DNA of 64,000 nucleotides from Torymus aiolomorphi (Eukaryota > Arthropoda > Insecta > Hymenoptera > Torymidae), in contig CM070874.1 of NCBI GenBank assembly GCA_036365515.1, positions 27,529,862-27,593,861 of the forward strand, read 5' to 3'. Position 1 is the stretch's first letter. Each line of letters starts with the position of its first letter. The translations under genes and the position numbers were made by a program. This document shows, piece after piece, positions 54,883-64,000 of the stretch. The notes below the pieces were generated by a model. That model was not told the DNA's origin and searched no databases. It saw only the letters and a list, made by a program, of their open reading frames with translations.

Positions 54883-55796
54883 TCGACGATTTTTTTTATT
54901 AATATTAACAAAACCACCAGATTCTACACTGAGATAAAGGATTGTTTGTAGTTGAAGAATATACGTTATAAAAAATTCGAACTTTATAGAGTAAACTCGG
55001 ATACATCTCATCTTATTCAAACTTTCAACAGCAAATATGTAATAGTTTCAAATAACTGGAACTGCAATAAGCGGGTGAGGTGCAAATCGACTTAAGTGAA
55101 GGTGTTGCAAACAAAATATTATTAACTGACAAATTGAAGATGATTCAGAATCATATTCAACGTTGAATAGCAAGACACATCGATTTTTAGTGATCCGTTT
55201 TACGATATCTGGCTCATATCTCTGTTGCTCACATTCTAAACAATTTGTACGCATAATAAAATTTTTAAAACTATTTTGGAAAATACTATATTTCAATATT
55301 TCTAGTTTAATTGTCAATGGAATGCGCTACTTGCTCAAATGCAGTTGATTACAAAGATTCTTTCGACACGAATAAAGATTGATTTGGCACGAACAAAGGG
55401 TTATTTGGCCTTATTCAAGCAAGCGATTTGCTAGAATTCAACAAATTGTCTTGAATATGAGTAGACCTTTTTCTCAGTGTATCAAATCACAAATCAGGAC
55501 CATAAAAATTCGTAGTCAAGTACCGGTGCTTTATAGCTATATCCTTAGGTATAATCTTGTTACATCTGTTTACGCAACAATCGTCTGTTACAACATCGTG
55601 GTAGAATTTTTTTATATCGCTTAAATCATCCTCGTCTTCTTTACTTTGATCTACGGTGTGCGAATGCTATACAAAGTAAGTGCGAAAAAAAAGTTATTCA
55701 ATTTTGTCGCTCGAATTATCACAACGCTCCTTGATTTTTTAATAATTATGCACTAATTTTTATTGATTCTTGAAAGAGAAAAAAATGAGAAACATT

Positions 55797-55920
55797 TGTG
55801 ACGCGCTTAGAGGAAAAGGACCTAAAAAGCATCAGACATAAGGATGTTTAGATTAATAATAACCAAAAAATGACCCTTATGCCAGATGCTTTTTAGGTCC
55901 CTTTCCTCGGAGCGCGTTAT
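55797..55920. repeat. Small palindrome related to the 8-kb element termini
   Basis: Arms GTGACGCGCTTAGAGGAAAA… and the inverse ending at 55920 enclose a ~40-nt centre. The first 25 bp resemble the terminal repeats at 49225 and 57218, as expected for an internal-deletion derivative. Confidence 0.65.
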
Positions 55921-56929
55921 GTTTACACACAAATTTGTTTTTGTCTAATTCCAGTCTTGCAAATTTATCATAAGGTACGGTTAATCTGATCAATTGCGAC
56001 TATATATCGTTTTTTTATTACTGATTTCAATGGCCAATCAAATAAATTGACACGTACTTTTGCTTTACGTCTTATCTCGAAAACCGACGGAAATACAATG
56101 TTTTAAAAATGTAGCTAATATTGACTTATTTTCTATGTTGTGACTTAATAAACGTGCATAGTATATCTATATATGTAAAATTAAAGATTCGCGTAACTTT
56201 GCAATAACTTGTTTTGAAGGAAATAAAAAATAAGTAAAGATTATTTTTTACAATCAGTTTGCAATTTTCAATTATTATATTTTACAATAAAATTCAAATT
56301 AATTTTTTGTGCAAAAACCGGATTGTTTGAATATTTCATTAGCGATTTGAACGTTAAGACATCAAGTTCTCGAATAAGCGTTATAGCATTTATAAACCGA
56401 GATTCAGTGCGATAATAGTAAAGTAATAATAAAAATATTTAATATCATTGCATATTTATATAATATTATTTTTATAATATCCATTTCATATTTAATATCA
56501 GTCTCAAATTTTCTAAACGACAAATTTTGTTATTATAAATTTCTTCGTTACAGTTTACATAAACAAGTGGGATTTGCAAATATTTTTTGTAAACGATTTA
56601 ACGGCCAAAGTTTCATTATGTCAATATTTTAACGCTTAGACTCTTTGTGGATATTCAATTTCCACAAGAATGACGCTTGATTTTATGTATGTATACGCAT
56701 TGTCCACTTTAATCGTTTATTAAACATGGAAATTCAGTCGTTCTGTAAAGATTTTCAATAATAATACCTGTTCTTCTTCATCGTCTGAAACCCAGTCGTA
56801 CACTGAAGTTCCAACGATTTTTTCATGCTCTTCATCAGCATCCATTTCTTATTAAAACGATTTTTCTGTGAGGAATTCTCAAACGCCGAAAACATTGTTC
56901 GTCTCCATCAAAACAATAGCAGGTTCTAG

Positions 56930-57715
56930 CATGCATATGCGTGCATCGGAATTCGGAGCGCTGAGCGGAGCGCCCGTCCCGCGGGGGAAGCGACGCGTGG
57001 TGGGGGAAGCCGTAGGAGGCGAGTGAAAGCAAGCGCATGGACTGTCGGTCGGAACGATTCCAAAGACACTTTTTCAAAAATTCATATCTTTAAAACTAAT
57101 GCAGATAAGAAAATTCTAATTGCACCTTATGAAAGATCGATTCATTAACTAACAGAATCATTCATAATCCAAAAAATGAATTTTTGGATAGAAGGTCCCT
57201 TGTCTCGGATCGCGTCACATATGTATATAAGAGAAGAAGAGAGAAGAAGAGAGAGATAGAGAGAGGGGGAGAGAAAGAACTAACGAAGGCACTCAATCCG
57301 TCTCTCGCCGTTTTCTCATGCTCTGTTTGCAGTTGCTGCAATTTTCTTTGGAAAGAAAAAATACGGACAGCGTTCAACTTGTAATTGAACTGTCAAATGA
57401 ATGCGCATACGCCGCGCTGCACTCGCGTGAGTTTGGCGTTATCCTTAATTTGAATAATTAAGAAGTTTCCTTTCAAAAAGTTGGTCTGTAATTAATTGGT
57501 CTCGTTAATTGCGGAGAAAAGGCGCGCATTATAATATATGCGCGAACGCGCTTCTTGCGCTAATGGCAGGAGGGAGGCATAGTTTGTTTTCAGAAAGGAG
57601 CCTGTTATTTGTGTACCGAGGTGAAGAACTGACAACGGAGCGATGCAAAAGGTGTCGACAGAAGTGTCTTCTGCATCACAGAGAGTTGTCATTAGAAGGA
57701 TAATGCGGAGCCGCA
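56930..57715. other. Mixed spacer around the right end of the 8-kb element
   Basis: 56930-57060 is GC-rich with short inverted motifs (GGAGCGCTGAGCGGAGCGCC). 57230-57290 is an A/G-rich stretch. The rest is ordinary sequence without a supported gene. Confidence 0.4.
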
Positions 57716-57986
57716 ATGCGGAGGGACAATGCGGAGGGACGCGGAGGGACGCGGAGGGACACGAAGGGATGCGGAGGGATGCGGAGGGACGCGGAGGGAC
57801 ATGCGGAGGGACGCGGAGAGACGCGGAGGGACGCGGAGGGACATGCGAAGGGACAATGCAAACCCAAAGTAACGCAAAAAACAGTGAATTTTACGTTATT
57901 TTGTGGAGGGCACTTTGCGGAGGGACGCGAAGGGACGTGGAGGGACGCGCAGGGACGCGGAGGGACGCGCAGGGACGCGGAGGGTT
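57716..57986. repeat. GC-rich minisatellite, 10-bp unit
   Basis: GCGGAGGGAC-type decamers run in two blocks (57716-57860 and 57915-57986) separated by ~55 bp of unrelated sequence. Open frames on both strands here are artefacts. Confidence 0.95.
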
Positions 57987-58023
57987 AACGACTCAATTCA
58001 GCTTACAACTATATAGTATAGTA

Positions 58024-58025
<2 letters not shown>

Positions 58026-58075
<50 letters not shown>
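58026..58075. repeat. (AT)n microsatellite
   Basis: Left border of modular insert D. Confidence 0.95.
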
Positions 58076-58081
<6 letters not shown>

Positions 58082-58315
58082 TATATGTTTCACCTAACCC
58101 CTTTATGGAGTCCATCTCTGATATTAGTACCTACGCCCAGAGTTCCCGTATACAAATGGCTAAAGAAATAATCCCTCTCTGCGTATAGAAACTCTAGGTC
58201 GGGCTCCATAAACCGGGATGTATTGGATGTTTATGGAGCCCGGGCTCCATAAAAGAATTCGGGCTCCATAAAGCTATCTATCTTTAAAAAAGGGCTCCAT
58301 AAACATAGTTAACGA

Positions 58316-58318
<3 letters not shown>
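58076..58318 (+). mobile_element. (TA)n-bounded modular insert D
   Basis: An inverted copy TTTATGGAGTCC (58103-58114) is followed by the core variant ATGGCTAAAGAAATAAT (58156-58172). Direct copies of GGGCTCCATAAA follow at about 58201, 58248, 58260 and 58291, with one more inverted copy at 58230. Same architecture as inserts A and B. Confidence 0.6.

Positions 58319-58388
<70 letters not shown>
58319..58388. repeat. (AT)n microsatellite
   Basis: Right border of modular insert D, directly adjoining Helitron copy 3. Confidence 0.95.
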
Positions 58389-58391
<3 letters not shown>

Positions 58392-59471
58392 CATATTATC
58401 AAGAATTTCTTCCCAAACAATATTTTCAATTTCTATTGAATTTTCTAAATTATTTTGTATATATATGTTATCTGGATTTCTACATCGTGGTAAAGCAACA
58501 TATAATTGTCCGTGTGAGAATAATTACCTTTTGACGTATAACCCTACATAATCAAAACTCTGTCCCTGAGATTTATTAATGGTCATGCAAAATGCTAATG
58601 TTAATGGAATCTGTTTTTTATAAAGAATAAACGGTAATGAAGAAGATTCTCCTGTATTTAATTCTTGGAATAAAAAATCTATTACCTACTTTTTCTCCTG
58701 TTAATATTTCTGCTTCAATATTATATCTAAATAATTTGGTTATTTTAAGTCTAGTACCGTTACACAAACCTTCGTGTATACTCAATTTCTAATTAACATA
58801 ACAATAGCATTAACTTTTAAATCTAATTTATAAGGTGGCAAACCTTCATAAATATTGTTTAATGTTTCTATTGGAAAAAGTAGATGAATGTTGTCATCAC
58901 TTTGATCAACACCTTTATGAGTCGCATAATCTGTACTATAATAAGTCTTCTTATCACCATTTAATAACATTAAAATTTTTTTATTCAAAAATTTAATGTC
59001 TTCATTATGAGGTGCTAAAATAACACGATCATAATCATTTATTTTATTAATATTTTTATAAATTTGTAAGCAAACATCGTTAGTTCTTCAATTATTAGGT
59101 ATTATAAAAGGATTTATATTACCGTTTCTAATTTATAATAATAATTTTGAGAATTCATTATTCTGAGAACGAATATTGTGTTTTAATTTGAAAATTTTAA
59201 ATAAATGCCAAAGTTCAGAATATTTAATAGTGTCTTCAATTATAGCACTTCTAAATCCGTTTTTCATTACTGGGAGTATTTGTCGAAAATCACCTCCTAA
59301 AATTATTAATTATCTCCCAAAAGGTAAATCGTTTGTACATAAATCTCTTAAAGTTCTGTCAATAATTTCCAAAGCTTTTTTTGGGTATCATAGATGCTTC
59401 ATCCCAGATTATGACTTCTGTTTCTTTAATTTCTTTTTATCTGATTCTAATTTTAAAAAAGCATTTTCAAT
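58389..59471 (-). pseudogene. Helitron copy 3: C-terminal part of the helicase
   Basis: Closely similar to 31149-32180 of copy 2 but with small indels and stops (for example around 58655, 58780 and 59380). The true C-terminus, lost in copy 2 by the palindromic insertion, is readable at 58390-58480 (NIYIQNNLENSIEIENI). It ends at the foldback insertion 59472-60424. Confidence 0.85.
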
Positions 59472-60424
59472 TAAGATAGAAGATTTTAATACTCGTGCAT
59501 GGAATTTCTAAATACAATAATGAATTTAGTTATCTCAATGAGTCATTTTTCTTATAGAACTTTTTTTTCCTACCTTTCGGAAACGTCAAGTTTCCCTTAT
59601 TCAAGGACTCCAAAACCCATACAGATATTTACAATTATTTACACAAGTATTAAAATTATTTACATGTTAATAACAATAAAACTATTACTTTTTACTTGCA
59701 AGTTGTGACAAGAACAAAACAAGAACGTAACCCAAGGAAACTAACTAATGTCCACACTAAAAAATTATTATACAACAATAAATTAAAATTTTGTTTCTTT
59801 GCAAACACTTGTCTAAAAAAGGACAACTTACTGGTACTACAAGAGTTCCCTCGCTTCGGATGTAAGAGGAGGATCGCGGAGTGTTAATGCGTTCTCACTC
59901 TAATGTCAGGTGGATGTGACTAAATTTCAAAATTTTCGCGAAGCCGAGAATAATGCCCTAACGACGTATGTATGTGTGTCTCGAACTTACGGAGGAGAGG
60001 GAAGGCCTAGCGGATATCGGAAAAAACAGAAGCGATGAAAGAGCAAAAGCCATCAAGGTGGGGTAGTAAATGTGTAATGAACAGGGAGGGGACATACCTA
60101 TGTGACTATACAAGATTGGTAGAATATTATTGCTAGAAAATTAACTAATTTATTGTTGTATAATAATTTTTTAGTGTGGACATTAGTTAGCTTCCTCGGG
60201 TTACGTTCTTGTTTTGTTCTTGTCACAAGTTGTAAGTAAAAAGTAATAGTTTTATTGTTATTAACATGTAAATAATTTTAATACTTTTATAAATAATTGT
60301 AATTTTCTGTATGGATTTTAGAGTCCTTGAATAAAGGAAACTTGACGTTTCCGAAACGTAGGAAAATAAAGTTCTATAAGACAAATGACTCGTTGAGATG
60401 ACTAAATTCATTATTGCATTAAGG
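59472..60424. mobile_element. Foldback element with 9-bp target duplication
   Basis: 953 bp inserted in the helicase gene, flanked by ATTTTCAAT (59463-59471 and 60425-60433). Inverted arms of ~290 bp (from about 59513 and to 60420) share CATTATTG/CAATAATG, TTCCGAAACGT-like and AGTGTGGACATTAGTTAG segments. The ~330-bp loop is non-coding and moderately GC-rich. A 9-bp duplication with long arms suggests a MULE or Foldback-type element. Frames at 59499-59887 and 60223-60432 are not genes. Confidence 0.8.
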
Positions 60425-61062
60425 ATTTTCAATACTATTTAAATCTAATGGTAATCTAAAGGTTCTATGAGTAGTCATTCCTTTGGGTAATAGAATAGAC
60501 GCTATACCAGTCCAAGCCATTCATATAATATTTTTTCCTTTTGATAGAAAATAATACATTAATGTTTTACATAAAAATGTTTTATCCGAACCTCCAGGAC
60601 CGTCTATAAAATTTATTTTATTTATATTTTTTATAAGTTGTTTGGAAATAAATTTTTGATCTTCATTTAATTTTGTAAACATATCTTCTAATATTTCTTT
60701 ACTAATTGAAATTATTTTACTATCGTATTTCATATAATTTCTGATGGGATCAGGTTCAGGTAATCCAAAATCTGTACAAGATAAATCTTCCAACAATAAT
60801 AATTTATTTATATGATCTAAAGCTAAGTTGTCTTCATTTTCATGAAAATCTTTACTAAAGTATTTTTTTTAATTTTTCCAAATAATATTGGCTTGAATAT
60901 TTTCTGTTAGTAGAAACGAAGTAAAAAATTTACGTAATTGAAAAGGTAACATGATAAGACATGCTTCTTCAAAAGTTTTTAAAATTTGTAAATCGTTTTC
61001 TATTAAATCCATTGCAGTATCAGCTTCTTTATGAGTATTACACGTTACATTTTTATATGTAC
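60425..61062 (-). pseudogene. Helitron copy 3: helicase N-terminal part and Rep linker
   Basis: Contains the frame 60796-60521 with INFIDGPGGSDKTFL. The Walker A glycine before Lys is Asp, unlike the intact GGSGKT of copy 2. The sequence also preserves LPEPDPIRNYMKYDSKI, which shows the undisturbed junction where copy 2 received its 13.8-kb insertion. Linker sequence continues to 61062, where it is cut by the gypsy LTR after GTAC. Confidence 0.85.
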
Positions 61063-62624
61063 TGTCACGGGGTGGATTTTCGGGCTAAGGCACGTTTCAC
61101 CTGCGTACCTTAGCGGTTCAATTCCATATCTCTCGGTTCAACTCCCTGAGATAAAGTAGCCAGATTAGGTAACAGACGCTACAACGTCGTGCAATGTTAA
61201 CCTAACCTGGTGACTTACCGGGCAACACGCAAGTCGACGACTTGCGCTTTGTTTCTCACCAGTGACTCGAACTCTCCTTTCGTTCACTGGCTCGTGTGCC
61301 GGCTTCTCAGATGAAACGATCCGTATTCCCTTACGTAACGATCGCGGAGGCGGTGGCGAACGGGGAATGACTAGGTCGCGAAATAAAAACTCGAGCAGTT
61401 AAAGTTAATAATAAAAGACTATGATTTATTAAATAAAAGAAGTTGTGGTTTGATAATAGATCAGAAATATAAAAGAATTGAATTTCGATTAGCGTATTCC
61501 CTATCTGAACGGTGCGCCAGCACGTTACCACTGACGTCAGCTGCCTCGGAGACTGACGTCACGCTCGCGATAATTTACGCCGCGCACGTGAGGTATAATA
61601 CGCCTCACGTGTGCGGTACTCTACGCGCGCGCTCACCGAGTAAAGCGACGAAGTGTGAGAGCAGTCGCGATCGCCGCGCGACGCACACACGTATAAGTGT
61701 GAGAGAGAGGGTAGACGATGGGTTTACACGTGTGCGCACCTGTTGTGCGCACTCACCGGCTTTGAAAAAGCCGGTGGTTTGACCTCGCTTTAACCTTGAT
61801 GAAGTGCGAGCCCGATGCCTACACTCTCTCCTAGCACTTGCTCTCACCGCACGAGAACGCCTACTCGAAGCCGATGTCCAGGTGCGACGAGCCTAGACAA
61901 GCGGTTACGCGGAGCTAATACGCGGCGCGGAAGAATGCGTGCACGCTTACCTTTGATGCGGTTTAACGACGACTCAGTAATGTGATCAGTCTTGGACGCG
62001 TCGTGTCTTACTCCCTGGAAAATATTGAGACCTCCATGTTACTGTGGAGTGGACACGAGAAGTGCTACTGCTTCCTCGAAACAACCTATTAGTTTGAGTG
62101 CGGCAGGTGATACTAGCCTGTTGCACTTGTACTTTACGCTTTAACCTTTAGAGGACGGGGATTTGGGTTTACTGTTTTCTCTCACTTTTCTATAGAAATC
62201 GAGTTTTTGTGATGTCTCACATCTCAAAACTAACACATGTAAAGGGTCGATCATGGGCATGGCCCGTATAGGGGCCATCCCGTCCTCTAAAGGTTAACGC
62301 GCGAAAACCGCCGAAGTACTTCGATACACGATTTCCGAAAATCACGAGCAAAACTCTCGTGATTCGCGCTCTGACACGGTACTTCTCTTCAGAAAAAACG
62401 GACGAGTCTTCTTTTAATAAAGGGCGAAACAAAGTGGAGCGAAAAGGAGAAGCGCTTGCACACTACTATAGCGAACTATAAGATGGCTGTTCCCTCTCGC
62501 CGGGGTCTGCTAGTCATCACGTCGATACAGCTCAGATTCTGCATCAACGCGCCATCTCGCGTTCATGCGCATGAGTTACTTCGACTACGAATTATACGCG
62601 ACGTCGGTACGGCGGGCCGTGACA
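61063..62624 (-). repeat. 3' LTR of a second gypsy-type element
   Basis: 1562 bp with 8-bp inverted termini TGTCACGG and CCGTGACA. On the minus strand an AATAAA lies at 61430-61425. It interrupts Helitron copy 3 directly at 61063. Fairly GC-rich with many CpG; short frames in it (e.g. 61450-61782) are spurious. A plus-strand duplicate GGCCCGTATAGGGGCC area (62261-62285) is self-complementary. The partner LTR lies outside the window. Confidence 0.8.
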
Positions 62625-62637
62625 CCCCCCACCCAAA
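62625..62637 (-). promoter_or_regulatory. Polypurine tract
   Basis: On the minus strand TTTGGGTGGGGGG stands immediately before the LTR start (TGTCACGG), the normal place for plus-strand priming in LTR elements. Confidence 0.7.
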
Positions 62638-62816
62638 TGTCACTTATCTCTGGATATGGGACTCTGCAATTTTAATCCGGCGTCGCGAAGACCTGAAAAG
62701 GGTTCGAGGGTCTGGAAGTACTCAAGCGAACGTGAATTTTATAGAAAAAATAAAAAGATTTTATTGATGAAAACAATAACAAAAAAACAACAAAAGAAAC
62801 AATCAGCACCGCCTCG

Positions 62817-63368
62817 TCACCCGAACTTTTGCTGGTGTTTCTGCCGATAATAAAATGGCTTGAGTGGGTCGTGATTCGCGGCTCCAGGGCAGGTAGCTGG
62901 GTTGCAAACGTTGAGGTGCCCGCAAAAGAAGCACCGTCTTGGTTGTCGCGGTTCTCCGGGCAGACGCCGGCCAGAAGAAACGAACCTCGGGGACCCGGTA
63001 GGTACCGCAGGAGCGGGTGCCTGTACTTGAGGGGGACCCCTCGAGGGCCTTCTCCTAGATTTGCTCCTCTGGCGGCTCTTCGGTCTGCTCGGACGGTACT
63101 CTTTTACGGGTCCTGTTGTCGCACTAGGGCAGGCCTCCTCCTACCCCTGGCTACTTCTTCTTCTGCCCTGGCTCTCGTGAGTTCGGCCTGTCCAAGGTAA
63201 TTGTCCAAGATTCATCCTGTGGACAGAGGAGAAGATAGCGTTTATCCTCGGAAACCTTAGTTTGGATTCGCACGTGTTCTCCGAGGGGACGTCGAAACGG
63301 GGTCGCAGGTTAGTACGCGATTCCGCGAACCTTTTGGTCGGCCACGAGGTCGTTTTGAGATCTCGCAC
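62817..63368 (-). pseudogene. Gypsy element 2: Arg/Ser-rich ORF ending in a Cys/His knuckle
   Basis: One phase is open from 63368 to the stop at 62817-62819, apart from a TAG at about 63141. The second part is rich in Arg, Ser and Pro (KSRQRSKSRRRPSRG) and ends with RRCFFCGHLNVCNPATCPG. That is a C-x2-C-x5-C-like pattern with a nearby His that could bind zinc and nucleic acid. I do not recognise it as a standard gypsy domain. It lies between the integrase end and the 3' LTR, so it may be a C-terminal extension of Pol or a separate third ORF. Confidence 0.4.
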
Positions 63369-63571
63369 GCTACAGGAACGGGGTTGGTTAGTGCAGGAGA
63401 AGTTTCGCCTGTGACTATCGCAGTCTTTCTCGGCCTACCTCTCCGGCGAGCTTGCGTTGTTACGCCAACCTCGTCCTGACCTTGCCCAGCGCCCGCTGGG
63501 CTGAGTTTTCGCAAGTGGCGGGTCGCTCTTCGCCGTTTCTTCTTTTTCCTCCGATGGTCGGGCCACGTCAT
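63257..63571 (-). pseudogene. Gypsy element 2: AT-hook-containing segment
   Basis: A 104-residue frame contains two AT-hook cores, RRRGRPRKT and RPRGRPKGS, about 30 residues apart, in a basic environment. It overlaps the end of the integrase frame (63435-63905) and the start of the next frame in other phases, so frameshifts in this copy probably separate parts of one protein. AT-hooks bind the minor groove of AT-rich DNA and could tether integration. The initiating ATG is doubtful. Confidence 0.45.
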
Positions 63572-64000
63572 CCTCTCCTTCGGTTATATCGCGCTCGGGT
63601 GTTTCCTCGTTATCCTCGGGTTCTTTTCCTGCGAAGTATGGCTTCAAGTGTTCTGCATGGACCAGGTCTTCAACATCTCCTTCCTGATCCACCAGTTTAT
63701 ACGTGTCGGGCCCTTTCTTCTCCAAAATCTCGTAAGGGCCGACGTATTTCGGTGCCAACTTCGCCATCACTCCTTGAGCTGCCGAGGATAACACGCGATT
63801 CTTCTTCCACACGCGATCTCCGACCTTGAACTTCGGTTCTCTGCCTGGCGTTATATATCTCAGCATACCTCTCTTGTTCTTCTCTTGAACGGTGATCAGC
63901 ATCATCTAGCATGTTGCTGAGATTTTTCATTCTTTCTAACCAGGCGTTCTCGTCGTCTTCAACAGCAGTCTCTTCAACTACCTGATCTTGTTCCCTCCTC
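63435..64000 (-). pseudogene. pol: Gypsy element 2: integrase C-terminal region (pol 3' end)
   Basis: The frame from the window edge to about 63840 shows the helical integrase tail (WLERMKNLSNMLDDADHR…RYAEIYNARQRT). It then changes phase to the GPY/F domain in 63435-63905: PKFKVGDRVWKKNRVL, APKYVGPYEILEKKGPDTY, DLVHAEHLKPYF. The order is typical of Ty3/gypsy integrases. One frameshift near 63840 separates the two parts. The catalytic core and the rest of Pol are beyond the right edge. Confidence 0.85.

Larger units (their letters stand above)
49225..57218. mobile_element. ~8-kb DNA element candidate with matching inverted termini
   Basis: Inverted termini 49225-49262 and 57181-57218 start GTGACGCGATCCGAG and continue GGGACCTTCTATCCAAAAA, with about one mismatch over 38 bp. 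ATAT flanks both outer sides. Inside is a single transposon-like ORF pair (52708-54137, minus). 49263-49500 is GC-rich; 49600-52620 and 55000-56800 are AT-rich without genes. The same GTGACGCG…GGACCT motif forms a small internal palindrome at 55797-55920. No known superfamily is assigned. Confidence 0.6.

Noticed and set aside
57643..58188. Gly/Arg-rich ORFs on both strands
   Set aside because: The 10-bp GC minisatellite has no stops in several frames; no domain or conservation signal.
58201..58318. CRISPR array (GGGCTCCATAAA repeats)
   Set aside because: Eukaryotic context, repeats of 12 bp with irregular spacing and mixed orientation, no cas genes; fits the modular-insert pattern instead.
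61450..61847. Arg/Thr-rich frames on both strands
   Set aside because: They lie wholly inside the 1562-bp LTR and are GC-content artefacts.

Overview
The window looks like a transposon-packed, non-genic part of an AT-rich insect nuclear genome. The evidence is errantivirus-type gypsy elements with envelope genes, three Helitron RepHel copies, a Penelope-like element, a miniature LTR element, many (TA)n arrays and long palindromes. A hymenopteran such as an ant or wasp would fit, but the sequence alone does not prove it. I see no convincing host gene, rRNA or functional tRNA. Almost all long open frames belong to mobile elements or endogenous retroviruses.

Layout. 1-12271 (minus strand): an endogenous errantivirus-like retrovirus. 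Reading leftwards it has a proposed 5' LTR, gag, protease with an Asn/Ser repeat domain, RT-RNase H, integrase, an intact 700-residue envelope gene, two small accessory frames (one Gag-like, one Cys-rich), and the start of a second, F-type envelope gene cut by the window edge. gag and pol carry several frameshifts. 12272-19640: AT-rich spacer with satellites, minisatellites, a LINE-tail relic, and a 757-bp TRIM (13639-14395) whose LTRs contain a tRNA-like Pol III promoter. 19642-25350 (plus): decayed Helitron copy 1, split by a Penelope-like element with a 13-bp target duplication. 25548-28368: (TA)n arrays alternating with a foldback element and unusual modular repeats.

28961-49092 (minus): Helitron copy 2. 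Its RepHel gene is interrupted by a 2.1-kb palindrome (itself hit by two MITEs), by a 13.8-kb composite of palindromes and tandem repeats (32456-46276), and by a double (TA)n-bounded insertion (48233-48770). 49225-57218: an ~8-kb segment bounded by matching ~38-bp inverted termini. It holds a transposon-type ORF of the family with LCDVCR, ADNC.GQNKNN and GHTKFSPDR motifs, plus MITEs and hairpins. 57716-58388: a GC minisatellite and another (TA)n-bounded modular repeat. 58389-61062 (minus): Helitron copy 3, split by a 953-bp foldback and truncated by the insertion of a second gypsy element. That element's 1562-bp 3' LTR (61063-62624) and pol 3' end (62817-64000) run off the right edge.

The nesting gives a relative chronology: Helitrons are the oldest substrate. 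Penelope, foldback, (TA)n-bounded and LTR elements landed inside them, and MITEs landed inside the palindromes. The most notable observations are (1) an endogenous retrovirus with two different envelope genes flanking accessory frames; (2) a family of (TA)n-bounded inserts with a conserved 17-nt core and locus-specific short repeats; (3) LTRs with an internal Pol III-type promoter; (4) a hairpin-plus-tag module repeated ten times across the 13.8-kb composite.
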